From: Micromonospora costi
GTDB lineage: Bacteria > Actinomycetota > Actinomycetes > Mycobacteriales > Micromonosporaceae
NCBI RefSeq assembly: GCF_003626655.1
Contig: NZ_RBAN01000002.1
Span: forward strand, 558,001-622,000
Direction of reading: 5' to 3'
Length of the DNA: 64,000 bases
The position numbers and the translations under genes were made by a program. Positions 17,514 through 25,865 of this stretch are shown here, one piece after another (within the stretch, counting starts at the first letter, position 1; the number at the start of each line of letters is the position of its first letter). Under the pieces are notes generated by a model. It did no database searches, had not been told where the DNA came from, and saw nothing but the letters and a program-made list of their open reading frames with translations.

Positions 17514-18663
17514 GAGCGGGCACCTCCTCTGCCTCCGCCGCACGGTCCTTCAGCTCCCGCGCCCGCCGCCGGCTGGGGATCAGGCCCTGCGGACGCAGGA
17601 TCATCACCAGCACCATGGCCAGACCGAAGACCAGCCACCGGTAGTCGGCGAAGTCGCGGAACCGCTCCGGCAGGTACGCCAACAGCACCGCGCCGAGCGA
17701 GACGCCGATCATGTTGCCGGAGCCGCCGACCACGACCATGGCGACGAAGAGAATGGAGAGGTTCGCGTTGAACTGGGTCGGGTCGATGAACGCGTTGCGG
17801 CTACCGAACAGGAAGCCCGACAGGCCGCCGAGCGCCGCACCGATGGCGAACGCCCAGAGCTTGAACTTGAACGGGTACACACCCATCACGGCGGCGGCGT
17901 CCTCGTCCTCGCGGACCGCCAGCCATGCCCGGCCCACCCGGCTGTGCTCCAGCCGGCGAACCAGGAACACCATGATCAGCACGAAGGTGATCGCCAGCCA
18001 GTACCAGGGCTTCGCGTCGATCAGGCCGAAGACCTTGTTGTCCGCCGACGGCGCACCCTCCGGGCCGGGGATGGCCGAGATGCCCACCGGGCCGTTGGTC
18101 AGCCCGGTGGCGTTGCGGGCCACGATCCGGATGATCTCGCCGAAGCCCAGCGTCACGATGGCCAGGTAGTCGCCGCGCAGCCGCAGCGTCGGCCAGCCCA
18201 GCAGCACGCCGGAGATCATCGTCAGCACGATCGCGATGAACAGGCAGATCGCCCAGGTCACCGCCCACGTCGGCGGCAGGTCGAACTCCTGCTGGATCCA
18301 CTTGACCACCGGCGAGTTCACCGAGCCGAACAGCGCCACGCTGTAGGCGCCGATCGCGAAGAATCCGATGTAGCCGAGGTCCAGCAGGCCGGCGAGACCG
18401 ACCACCACGTTCAGGCCGATCGCGACCAGCACGTAGATGGCGCAGACGAAGAGCACGCCCGCCCAGTTGTTACCGCCCTCGATCGAGTCGGTACGCAACC
18501 AGGTCAGACCCGGAATGCCGAGCAGGGGCAGGTAGTACAGGATCGCCAGGAAGGCGACCAGCCCGATGCCCTGCTGCCACCTCGGCAGCGCCCGCCAGCG
18601 GTCGCCGACCGCGGTCAGCATGCCCACCCGACGGCGGTCGGCGGAGCGAATCTTGTCGATCAT
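17506..18663 (-). CDS. livM: branched-chain amino-acid ABC transporter, permease LivM
   Basis: A 385-residue membrane protein with about nine to ten predicted membrane helices. The LivM core is recognisable by GLNVVVGLAGLLDLGYIGFFAIGAY (positions about 84-108) and the cytoplasmic loop GDYLAIVTLGFGEIIRI that contacts the ATPases. A short basic cytoplasmic N-terminus precedes the first helix. It starts with ATG overlapping the livH stop (ATGA) and ends overlapping livG. Confidence 0.94.
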   Translation of the reverse strand: MIDKIRSADRRRVGMLTAVGDRWRALPRWQQGIGLVAFLAILYYLPLLGIPGLTWLRTDSIEGGNNWAGVLFVCAIYVLVAIGLNVVVGLAGLLDLGYIGFFAIGAYSVALFGSVNSPVVKWIQQEFDLPPTWAVTWAICLFIAIVLTMISGVLLGWPTLRLRGDYLAIVTLGFGEIIRIVARNATGLTNGPVGISAIPGPEGAPSADNKVFGLIDAKPWYWLAITFVLIMVFLVRRLEHSRVGRAWLAVREDEDAAAVMGVYPFKFKLWAFAIGAALGGLSGFLFGSRNAFIDPTQFNANLSILFVAMVVVGGSGNMIGVSLGAVLLAYLPERFRDFADYRWLVFGLAMVLVMILRPQGLIPSRRRARELKDRAAEAEEVPAHV

Positions 18664-19643
18664 GCGCGGGCCCTCCCGAGCGACTCGCCCAACAGACCGG
18701 TCGGCCGGAACATCAGCACCACGATCAGCACCACGAAGGCGATGACGTCCTCCCAGTTGGACGCGAAGAGCGTGGCGCCGTAGACCTCGACGATGCCGAG
18801 GAAGAGGCCACCCAGCAGCGCGCCGCGCAGGTTACCGATACCGCCCAGGACCGCGGCGGTGAACGCCTTGAGGCCGAGCACGAACCCGATGCTGTTCTGG
18901 GTGAAACCGAACCGCATGCTCCACAACAGCGCCGCGGCGCCGGCCATGATGCCACCGAGCACGAAGATCAGCATGATCACGCGCTCCTGGTTGACGCCCA
19001 TCAGCGCCGCGGTCTCCGGGTTCTGGGCCACCGCCCGCACACCCCGGCCGTAGCGGGTGCGGTTGATGAACCAGTCCAGCAGCGCCATCATCGCCACCGC
19101 CGCGATGAGCACGATCAGCTGGATGTTCGTGATCGCCGTGTTGCCGATGGTGAACAGGGTCTTCTGCTCGATGATCGTCGGCATACCGACGATCTGCCGG
19201 GGCCGGCCGAACGCCGCCGGCAGGACGCCACCGAGCAGCTTGGGCAGCACCTGCCCGAAGAGCTCCACGAAGACCAGCGACAGACCGATCGCGGTGATCA
19301 GGAAGATCAGCGGCGGCGCGTTCTTACGGCGCAACGGCCGATAGGCGATCCGTTCGAGCGCCAGGGCCGTACCGCCCGACGCGACCGCCGCGACGAGCAG
19401 ACCGAGCACCAGGAACAGAATCGCCTGGCCGATCGGCGGGTTATTTTCGACCCCGAGCTGGTTCCACAGGATCAGCACCGCGAAGGTACCGACCATGAAC
19501 ACCTCGGAGTGCGCGAAGTTGATCAGGCGAAGAACGCCGTAGACGAGGGTGTAGCCAAGGGCGATCAGGGCGTAGATCGCGCCCTTGGACAGGCCGTCGA
19601 CCGTGTGCTGGCCGAGATGACCGATCAGTTCATCGAAATGCAC
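18660..19643 (-). CDS. livH: branched-chain amino-acid ABC transporter, permease LivH
   Basis: A 327-residue permease starting at GTG 19643, with AAGGAG seven bases upstream. It has about eight membrane helices. The LivH hallmarks are GAIYALIALGYTLVYGVLRLINFAHSE at the N-terminus, split here as a first helix followed by the NFAHSE loop, and the ATPase-contacting loop TRYGRGVRAVAQNPETAALMG. Together with LivM it forms the transmembrane path. Confidence 0.94.
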   Translation of the reverse strand: MHFDELIGHLGQHTVDGLSKGAIYALIALGYTLVYGVLRLINFAHSEVFMVGTFAVLILWNQLGVENNPPIGQAILFLVLGLLVAAVASGGTALALERIAYRPLRRKNAPPLIFLITAIGLSLVFVELFGQVLPKLLGGVLPAAFGRPRQIVGMPTIIEQKTLFTIGNTAITNIQLIVLIAAVAMMALLDWFINRTRYGRGVRAVAQNPETAALMGVNQERVIMLIFVLGGIMAGAAALLWSMRFGFTQNSIGFVLGLKAFTAAVLGGIGNLRGALLGGLFLGIVEVYGATLFASNWEDVIAFVVLIVVLMFRPTGLLGESLGRARA

Positions 19644-19661
19644 CGGGGGTCTCCTTGAATC

Positions 19662-19696
19662 GAGTGCGGCCGGGGTTCACCACCCCGGCCGCACTC
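19662..19696 (-). terminator. attenuator-like hairpin between livK and livH
   Basis: A perfect 14-bp stem (GAGTGCGGCCGGGG / CCCCGGCCGCACTC) with a 7-base loop lies between the livK stop (19710) and the livH start (19643). Such intercistronic hairpins after a binding-protein gene normally let the abundant binding protein be made in excess over the membrane parts, by partial termination or by protecting the upstream mRNA. Confidence 0.8.
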
Positions 19697-19709
19697 CAGC
19701 GCCTAGGCG

Positions 19710-20858
19710 TCAGCTGAGCTTGAGCTCCTGCAGCGGCTCGATCGCCGTGCCCTTGATCTGGTAGGCCCAGATGACGACCTTGGTCGGGTCGACGTCACCC
19801 TTCGCGTCGAACTTGATGTACTTCGACACGCCCTGCTTGTCGTACGACTTCACGTACGCCAGGATGTCCGCCCGGGTCTTCTTTCCGTCCTTGAAGGCGT
19901 CCAGGTAGATCTTCGCGGCGTCGAAGCCCTCCGCACCGTACGAGCCCGGCGGGATGTTGTACTCCTTCTGGTAGTCCGCCGCGAAGGTGCCGCCGGCCTT
20001 GTCAGCCGGGAGGCACGGGCAGGTGATGATCGCGCCCTCGGCGCCACCGGAAGCACCCTCCGGGAACGCCGGGTCGTAGAGACCGTCCGGGCCGACGAAC
20101 TTGGCCTGCACACCCGCGGCGCGCATCTGCTTCACCAGCGGAGCGGCCTCACGGGTGTAACCGCCGTAGAAGACGTAGTCGGCCTGCGCCGCCTTGATCT
20201 TGGAGATGGTGGCGTCGAACTGCGCCTGCCGCTCCTGGATCTTGTCCTTGTTCACCACCAGCGGGCCGAGCTGCTTGCCCAGCTCCTCGGTGATACCCGC
20301 GCCGTACGCGCTGGCGTCGTCGATCATGAAGACCTTCTGGGCGTTCTGCGCCTTCAGGTACGTCGCCACCGCACCGGCCTGCGTGCCGTCGTTGCCGACC
20401 ACCCGGAAGAAGGAGGTGTTCCCCTTCTGGGTCAGGTCGGTACGCGTCGCCGACGGGGCCACCATCGCCAGGCCGGCGGCCTGGTAGATCGGCATCGTCG
20501 CGTCCGACTCACCGGAGAAGTGACCACCGATGACGCCGAGGAACGAGTTGTCACCCGCGATCTGGTTCGCGAACGGGGTCGCCACCGCCGGGTCACCCTG
20601 GGTGTCGAACTCCTGCATGGTGACCTTGCAGTCCGGGTTCGCCTCGTTGAACTGCTTCACGGCGAGCTTCGCGCCGTTCAGGGACGGGATCACCAGACCC
20701 GCGTTGTCACCGGTGAACGCACCGAAGATCGCAATCTTGCCGCCACAGTCACCGGACGCGGTGCCCTCCTCGCCACCGGAATCCTGGCAACCAGCTGCGA
20801 CAACCAGGGTCGCGGCGAGCGCGGCGGTACCCAGCGCCCGTACATAGCTTCGCCTCAC
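19710..20858 (-). CDS. livK: branched-chain amino-acid ABC transporter, substrate-binding lipoprotein
   Basis: A 382-residue periplasmic-binding-protein-like lipoprotein. The signal peptide VRRSYVRALGTAALAATL ends in a lipobox (VVAAGC, Cys at residue 24). The mature part starts with CGGKIAIFGAFTGDNAGLV and has the type I fold typical of LivJ/LivK (GVIGGHFSGESDATMPIYQ, VMIDD-like FMIDDASAYGAG, DYVFYGGYTREAAPL). I chose GTG 20858 because an open frame to 20996 lacks a signal peptide, while this start gives a good one with AGGAAG close upstream. First gene of the liv operon. Substrate is probably Leu/Ile/Val but not certain. Confidence 0.92.
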   Translation of the reverse strand: MRRSYVRALGTAALAATLVVAAGCQDSGGEEGTASGDCGGKIAIFGAFTGDNAGLVIPSLNGAKLAVKQFNEANPDCKVTMQEFDTQGDPAVATPFANQIAGDNSFLGVIGGHFSGESDATMPIYQAAGLAMVAPSATRTDLTQKGNTSFFRVVGNDGTQAGAVATYLKAQNAQKVFMIDDASAYGAGITEELGKQLGPLVVNKDKIQERQAQFDATISKIKAAQADYVFYGGYTREAAPLVKQMRAAGVQAKFVGPDGLYDPAFPEGASGGAEGAIITCPCLPADKAGGTFAADYQKEYNIPPGSYGAEGFDAAKIYLDAFKDGKKTRADILAYVKSYDKQGVSKYIKFDAKGDVDPTKVVIWAYQIKGTAIEPLQELKLS

Positions 20859-21234
20859 GGCTTCCTGACCTCCTCCAGGGTGCGGGCGTGACTGACCCGA
20901 CGTGACGGGGACAGCAGCAGACCCGCGAATCCACCCACCCCGCAGGGACGCCCCCTGCGTTACGGCTCGTGATGGCGGAGCGTACCGACACCGCACACAG
21001 TCTCGGAAGGCCTGAAACCGGGGTCTGCGAAACCGTTACGAAGACGTGCGCGATCGACCCGATGCCCGTAACAGGTCAATCCCTCCAACGGTCGTGACGC
21101 CCTGCCGGGACGGCGCCACATCGTTGCCCCGGGCGCCTTCCGGGCGGAAAACCGCGCCACCCCGACCCGCCGCGCCACGACCGTCGACACCCACCGCCCC
21201 GGCCAAACCGAGCGCGCGGGACCGCCGCGCCTCA

Positions 21235-21381
21235 GCGCCTCACCGGCTCGCCGCCGGTCGGCGCCTCACCGGCCCGCCGCCGGTCGGCGCTTCACCGGTC
21301 CGCGCCGGACCGGGGCTCAACACCTCATCGGCCCGCGCCCGGCCGGACGGCCCCGCGCCTCATCGGCCCGCGCCGGTCGGC
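21235..21381. repeat. imperfect tandem repeats of about 26 bp
   Basis: GCGCCTCACCGGCTCGCC followed by GCCGGTCG is repeated at 21235, 21261 and, degenerate, at 21287, 21326 and 21355. The last unit runs across the stop codon of the lipoprotein gene (21360) and so supplies its final codons. The rest of the 501-bp gap (20859-21359) contains the upstream region of livK and no recognisable gene. Confidence 0.7.
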
Positions 21382-22538
21382 GCCGGGGCCGACCAGAAGC
21401 CGGAGCGCGCGCCGTCGTCCACCGCGAGCCACCACCGGTCACCCACCGCGACCACCGCCACGTCCCGGTCCGCGCCCGCCGGCGCCGCGACCGGCACCGT
21501 CACCTCACTCCACGACCCGCCCCGGTCCGCCGACACCCAGACCGCGTGCCGCTCCCCGTCGGCCACCGCCGCCACCAACCGGCCCCCGTCGGCCACCAGC
21601 GCCGTCACCGCCGGCACCCCGGCAGCGGCACGCCGACCGAAGACGCCCGCCGCCACCCAGCCGCCCGGGTCCCGCCGCCACGCGCCGAACGCGCCGCCGC
21701 GCAGACCCACCGCCACCGGTACGCCGTCGACGACCGCGACCCGCTGCAACTCCTCGTAGTCACGGCTGCCCGGCAGCAGCGTCCGCCGCCACGAACGCCC
21801 GTCCGCGGACGTCCACACCACCGGATCCCGGTCGATCCGCCCCGACGGCAACCACCCGCCGACCGCCAACCACCCCTCCGGCACGGCCGCCCCGTCGAAC
21901 GCCCAACTCACCCCGGACGGATCGCTCGCCAGCTCGGGAGCCCCCTCGACCAACGTGAACTCCGCCGCGTCCGACGACACCCACGACGCCGCCCCGCTGG
22001 ACCGGTTTCCCACGATCAACCAACCCGCCGGCCCGCCGGCCAGCCGGGACACGTTGATCGCCTTCGGCCCCCCGTACGTCTCGAACGGGGCCTGCACCTC
22101 GACGAGCCCGCCGTCCGGCAGCTGTCGCCACGTGCTCACCCGCGGGTAGCCGTGCGCGCCACCGACCTTGGCGCCGATCACCGCCGCCACACCGTCGCGG
22201 CACCCCACCGAATACAGCACGTTCTGCTTGCCGTAGAACGAGTCGGCCCGGATCGGCACGCTCCGCCACGCGGACCCGTCGAGGCTGGTCCACGCCGCCG
22301 GCCGCGTGGCACCGGCCGGATCGGCCACCCCACCGACCACGTACCACCGGCCCGCGCACGCCACCGCGTCGCGCAGCAGCACGCGACCGGGCGGACCCGG
22401 CGGCGCCGGCAGTGTCACCGCCTGCCAGGCCGGTGCGACCGGTTGGGGCACGTCACCGTCGTGGGAGGCGGAACGCTCGCAGCCGGCCACCAGCACGGCG
22501 AGCAGGCCGAGCACCGCGACCACAGGACGGACCGACAT
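21360..22538 (-). CDS. secreted lipoprotein with beta-propeller-like repeats
   Basis: A 392-residue protein with a lipoprotein signal (MSVRPVVAVLGLLAVLVAGC, Cys 20). The mature part contains several repeats of a W-containing sialidase/BNR-like pattern: AAWTSLDGSAWRSVPI, VVWTSADGRSWRRTLL and AVWVSADRGGSWSEVTV. These S-x-D-x-G-x-x-W motifs mark beta-propeller proteins, commonly annotated as exo-alpha-sialidase-like; no sialidase catalytic set is evident, so a binding or structural role outside the cell is as likely. It is a single gene ahead of pdtaR. Confidence 0.75.
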   Translation of the reverse strand: MSVRPVVAVLGLLAVLVAGCERSASHDGDVPQPVAPAWQAVTLPAPPGPPGRVLLRDAVACAGRWYVVGGVADPAGATRPAAWTSLDGSAWRSVPIRADSFYGKQNVLYSVGCRDGVAAVIGAKVGGAHGYPRVSTWRQLPDGGLVEVQAPFETYGGPKAINVSRLAGGPAGWLIVGNRSSGAASWVSSDAAEFTLVEGAPELASDPSGVSWAFDGAAVPEGWLAVGGWLPSGRIDRDPVVWTSADGRSWRRTLLPGSRDYEELQRVAVVDGVPVAVGLRGGAFGAWRRDPGGWVAAGVFGRRAAAGVPAVTALVADGGRLVAAVADGERHAVWVSADRGGSWSEVTVPVAAPAGADRDVAVVAVGDRWWLAVDDGARSGFWSAPAPTGAGR

Positions 22539-22588
22539 GGATGGATGCTAACCACCGGGGACGACACCCGCGCCCCCCGAACGTCCGA

Positions 22589-23209
22589 TCAGGACGCGGG
22601 ACGGGGCAGGTCACCGCCGGCGGTCTCCACGAGGATCCGCTCGGCGACCTCCTTCATGGTCATCCGGTGGTCCATCGCCGTGCGCTGGATCCACTTGAAC
22701 GCCTGCGGCTCGGTCATCCCGTACGTCGTCATGAGCGCGCCCTTGGCGCGCTCCACCGTCTTGCGGACCTCCAGGCGGTCGGTCAGGCCGGCGACCTCCG
22801 CCTCCAGAGCGGCGATCTCCGAGTAGCGGGAGAGCGCGATCTCCACGGCCGGGACCAGGTCGCTCTTCTGGAACGGCTTCACGAGGTACGCCATGGCGCC
22901 GGCCGCCCGGGCCCGCTCGACCAGGTCCCGCTGGCTGAACGCGGTCAGGATGATCACCGGCGCGATCCGGGCGCCGGCGATCCGCTCGGCGGCCGCCAGC
23001 CCGTCCATGATCGGCATCTTGATGTCGAGGATGACCAGGTCGGGCTTCAGCTCCTCGGCGAGCCGGACGGCGGTCTCACCGTCGCCGGCCTCCCCCACCA
23101 CTTCGTAGCCCTCTTCGACCAGCATCTCGGCGAGGTCCAGCCGGATGAGCGCCTCGTCCTCGGCGATCAGTACCCGCCTGCGCTCGGCATCCGTCTGCGT
23201 CTCGGCCAC
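22589..23209 (-). CDS. pdtaR: ANTAR-domain response regulator, PdtaR-like
   Basis: A 206-residue response regulator with an RNA-binding output. The receiver domain has the acidic pair EDE in RRVLIAEDEALIRLDLAEML, the phospho-acceptor Asp in LVILDIKMP, and Thr/Lys in ILTAF and LVKPF. After a short coiled coil, the ANTAR domain is VERAKGALMTTYGMTEPQAF through MTMKEVAERIL. It closely follows the M. tuberculosis PdtaR (Rv1626) pattern and position. ANTAR proteins bind two-hexaloop RNA hairpins and act by antitermination. GTG 23209 is used because a purine-rich run (GGGGGTAGGG) precedes it; GTG 23224 is also in frame. Confidence 0.92.
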   Translation of the reverse strand: MAETQTDAERRRVLIAEDEALIRLDLAEMLVEEGYEVVGEAGDGETAVRLAEELKPDLVILDIKMPIMDGLAAAERIAGARIAPVIILTAFSQRDLVERARAAGAMAYLVKPFQKSDLVPAVEIALSRYSEIAALEAEVAGLTDRLEVRKTVERAKGALMTTYGMTEPQAFKWIQRTAMDHRMTMKEVAERILVETAGGDLPRPAS

Positions 23210-23315
23210 CAGCCCTACCCCCACCAGTCAGAACCCGACACCCGCCCAGCCGGGTGTCGCCGTCCTTAGCGTAGTGGGTACCCTGTGAGACGCCGCCAGA
23301 GCGTTCCGCGAGGAT

Positions 23316-23389
23316 GTCCCCGTATTCCAACCGGTAGAGAAACGGAGCTCAAACCTCCGACAGTGTGGGTTCGAATCCCACCGGGGACA
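23316..23389 (+). tRNA. tRNA with Leu (CAA) anticodon and short, class I variable arm
   Basis: A complete cloverleaf can be drawn. The acceptor stem is 7 perfect pairs (GTCCCCG / CGGGGAC). The D arm has GG in the loop but only three good pairs. The anticodon stem is CGGAG / CTCCG with loop CTCAAAC, giving anticodon CAA. The variable region is five bases (ACAGT), and the T arm is GTGGG-TTCGAAT-CCCAC. The discriminator is A and CCA is not encoded. Bacterial leucine tRNAs normally have a long variable arm of ten or more bases, so either this is an unusual leucine-type tRNA or its identity differs from what the anticodon suggests. Confidence 0.8.
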
Positions 23390-23422
23390 CAAGTTGTCGT
23401 ACGCCTGTTTGAAGCTGGATCG

Positions 23423-24169
23423 GTGCACCCACCCGAAATCCGCGCTCGCGCACGATCGCTTTACCTGTCCGGAGCCACCATCGCCGACGTCGCCCGCAGC
23501 GTCCGACTTCCCTATCGCACGGTGTGGCACTGGTGCCGTGACCGACCGGAGCCTTTGGTCGGCGGAACGGCGGTCCGGTGCTTCCGCTGTCGGCATGACG
23601 AGAATCCGACAGATCCAGGGGCCTACGCCTACCTGCTCGGCCTCTACCTGGGCGACGGGCACCTCGTCACGTCCGCACGCGTGCCAGTGCTGCGAATCAG
23701 CTGCAGCAGGAGCTGGCCGGGGCTGGTCGACGCCTGTGACGCCGCCATGCGGGCGGTGCTCGCCGCACGCGTGCAGCGGGTACGGCATCCGGGGTGGATC
23801 AGCGTGCAGAGTTACGGCAAGCACTGGCCCTGTCTGCTGCCGCAGCACGGCCCCGGGAAAAAGCATGAGCGGCCCATCGTGCTCACGGACTGGCAACGAG
23901 AGATCCTGATCGCTCACGCCGGAAGCTTCCTACGGGGGCTGTTCCATTCCGACGGTGCCCGCTTCGCCAACCGGGTACGGGTGCGTGGAAAGGCGTACGT
24001 CTATCCGCGGTACATGTTCGTCAACGAGTCGACCGACATCATGGGGCTGTGCCAGTGGGCCCTCGACCTGCTCGGCATCCCCTGGCGGATGAACCGGCGC
24101 AACTCGCTCTCGGTGGCCCGCCGGGACGCGGTCGCCGCCCTCGACCGGCACGTCGGCCCCAAGTCCTGA
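23423..24169 (+). CDS. helix-turn-helix LAGLIDADG homing-endonuclease-like protein
   Basis: A 248-residue protein starting GTG 23423, 34 bp behind the tRNA. Residues about 10-40 are a helix-turn-helix (LYLSGATIADVARSVRLPYR, then TVWHWCRDRP), followed by a CFRC pair. Two LAGLIDADG-like motifs are present, YLLGLYLGDGHL at residues 70-81 and FLRGLFHSDGARF at 169-181, each with an acidic Gly-Asp/Ser-Asp pair at the expected place, at a distance normal for a single-chain two-motif endonuclease. It could be an active DNA endonuclease or a regulator derived from one. Nearby I see no intein or intron boundaries. Confidence 0.8.
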   Translation: MHPPEIRARARSLYLSGATIADVARSVRLPYRTVWHWCRDRPEPLVGGTAVRCFRCRHDENPTDPGAYAYLLGLYLGDGHLVTSARVPVLRISCSRSWPGLVDACDAAMRAVLAARVQRVRHPGWISVQSYGKHWPCLLPQHGPGKKHERPIVLTDWQREILIAHAGSFLRGLFHSDGARFANRVRVRGKAYVYPRYMFVNESTDIMGLCQWALDLLGIPWRMNRRNSLSVARRDAVAALDRHVGPKS

Positions 24170-24227
24170 GACCCGTCGCGCCGGTCGCCGGAGACAACCG
24201 GCAGCGGAGACAACCGGTGGCGGGGGG

Positions 24228-25178
24228 TCAGCGGCCGGCGGGGACCGCCGAGCGGGGGTAGGTGATGCCGGTGAGCCGTTCGGACTCCTGCCAGAGCCGC
24301 TCGGCCACGGAGGCGTCGCGGGCGCGCCGGGACTTGCGGGCCACAGCGGGCTGGCCGGTCAGGCCGAACGGGCCGCTGGGGCCGTAGTACTGCGCGCCGG
24401 CGGCGTCGGGGCTGGTGGCGGCATAGAGCGTGGGCAGGGCGCCCTGGTCGACGTCCTGCCAGAAGCCGGGGATCCGCATGGTGAGCCGGGTGACGAACGG
24501 GATCTGGGTGCGGTCGCGGCCGAGGCTGGGCCCGGCGGACTGCAGGTTGGTATGGGTGGCGCCGGGGTGCGCGGCGGCGCTGAGCAGGCCCCAGCCGTGG
24601 CGGTCGCTGCGTCGCTGGAGTTCGTCGGCGAACATCAGCGTGGCGAGTTTCGACTGGGCGTACGCGCGGTTGGCGCCGTAGCGGCGCTCGCTCTGCAGAT
24701 CGTCGAAGTCGATGCGGCCGACGTGGTGGGTGCCGCTGCTGAGCGTGACGACGCGGGGGTGGTCGCCGGCCGCGAGCAGGGGCAGGAGCCGGCCGGTGAG
24801 CGCGAAGTGGCCGAGGTGGTTGGTGCCGAACTGGAGTTCGTACCCGTCGGCGGTGGTGTGCCGGGTGGGTACGGCCATGACGCCGGCGTTGTTGACGAGC
24901 AGGTCGACGGGGCGGCCCCGGGCGGTGAGGCGGCGGGCGAAGTCGGTCACCGAGGCGAGGCGGGACAGGTCGAGTTCCTCGACGTGGAGTCGGGCGTCGG
25001 GGGTGGTGGACCGGATGCCCGCAGCGGCGGTGTGACCCTTGCGGGTGTCGCGGACGGCGAGGACGACCTCGACGCCGGCCGTGGCGAGGCGGTGGGCGGT
25101 TTCGCGTCCGATGCCGCTGTTGGCACCGGTGACGACGGCGAGGCGGCCGGACTGATCGGGGACGGTGAAGCCGCTCAT
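24228..25178 (-). CDS. short-chain dehydrogenase/reductase
   Basis: A 316-residue SDR of the retinol-dehydrogenase/WWOX-like group. The cofactor motif is TGANSGIG (around residues 16-23), NNAG is in [12 protein letters not shown], and the catalytic Ser and Tyr-x-x-x-Lys are in TLSSGTHH and AYAQSKLAT. It starts at ATG 25178, with GAGGAG seven bases upstream. It is divergent from a TetR gene, and two inverted repeats in the 105-bp gap between them suggest control by that TetR protein. The substrate is unknown. Confidence 0.9.
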   Translation of the reverse strand: MSGFTVPDQSGRLAVVTGANSGIGRETAHRLATAGVEVVLAVRDTRKGHTAAAGIRSTTPDARLHVEELDLSRLASVTDFARRLTARGRPVDLLVNNAGVMAVPTRHTTADGYELQFGTNHLGHFALTGRLLPLLAAGDHPRVVTLSSGTHHVGRIDFDDLQSERRYGANRAYAQSKLATLMFADELQRRSDRHGWGLLSAAAHPGATHTNLQSAGPSLGRDRTQIPFVTRLTMRIPGFWQDVDQGALPTLYAATSPDAAGAQYYGPSGPFGLTGQPAVARKSRRARDASVAERLWQESERLTGITYPRSAVPAGR

Positions 25179-25196
25179 GCTTGCTCCTCGGGCTAT

Positions 25197-25216
25197 GTAA
25201 CTGAACGGTTGGTTAC
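25197..25216. promoter_or_regulatory. candidate TetR operator 1
   Basis: A 20-bp imperfect inverted repeat with outer arms GTAAC / GTTAC and inner AAC / GTT lies in the gap between the divergent SDR and TetR genes, 19 bp upstream of the SDR start. Its half-site resembles that of operator 2. Confidence 0.5.
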
Positions 25217-25252
25217 CTGGTCGAGTGAAGCACGACGCGCGGCGGTTATGCA

Positions 25253-25266
25253 ACTAACTGGTTAGT
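25253..25266. promoter_or_regulatory. candidate TetR operator 2
   Basis: A 14-bp palindrome, ACTAAC-TG-GTTAGT, ends 17 bp before the TetR start codon. Its position over the TetR promoter region fits autoregulation. Confidence 0.55.
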
Positions 25267-25283
25267 CGGCTATCGTGGCCGGC

Positions 25284-25865
25284 ATGGCCCGGGATGCAGA
25301 GGAGACACGGCGCCGGCTGCTGGCCGCCGCGGCCGACGAGTTCGCCCAGCGCGGCATCGCCGGGGCGCGGGTGGACCGGATCGCGGCCGCGGCGGGCGCG
25401 AACAAGGCGCTGATCTACGCCTACTTCGGCAACAAGGACCAGCTCTTCGACGCGGTCTTCGACGCGCTGGTAGTGAGCACGGTCGCGGATGTACCGATCG
25501 ACCCGGCCGACCTGCCCGGGTACGCGGGCCGTCTGTTCGACCGCAACCAGACGCATCCGCAGGCGCTGCGCCTGCTGCTGTGGCACTCCCTCGAACGCGG
25601 CGGCATGGCCGCGCTGCCGCCGGCCGTGGTGGCCTCGAACGCCGACAAGGCGGCGGCCATCGCGGCCGCCCAGCGTGCCGGCCAACTGCCGGACCGCTAC
25701 CCGCCGGAGGAGTTGCTGCTGCTCGTCATCGGGCTGTCCCTGCTCGGCTCGGCCGAACTGGCGCCCACCGACGGGCCGGAGGCGTTGGCGCGGCGCCGGG
25801 ACGTGGTCACCGACGCGGTGGCCCGGCTCGTGGCGGCCGGCGGCGGGACGGCGGCAGGCCGGTGA
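25284..25865 (+). CDS. TetR-family transcriptional regulator
   Basis: A 193-residue regulator. The N-terminal helix-turn-helix is ETRRRLLAAAADEFAQRG, DRIAAAAGANKALIYAYFGN and KDQLFDAVFDAL, the standard TetR DNA-binding unit. The C-terminal part is the variable ligand domain (TetR_C-type with HSLERGG). ATG 25284 is chosen; a GTG nine bases upstream is in frame. Its stop overlaps the GTG of the next gene (GTGA), so the two form one unit, and it likely represses the divergent SDR gene through the inverted repeats between them. Confidence 0.9.
   Translation: MARDAEETRRRLLAAAADEFAQRGIAGARVDRIAAAAGANKALIYAYFGNKDQLFDAVFDALVVSTVADVPIDPADLPGYAGRLFDRNQTHPQALRLLLWHSLERGGMAALPPAVVASNADKAAAIAAAQRAGQLPDRYPPEELLLLVIGLSLLGSAELAPTDGPEALARRRDVVTDAVARLVAAGGGTAAGR

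Noticed and set aside
23285..23422. N-terminal extension of the LAGLIDADG-type protein across the tRNA
   Set aside because: The frame reads through the tRNA gene; translating it would need the tRNA region as coding sequence, and GTG 23423 gives the full helix-turn-helix.
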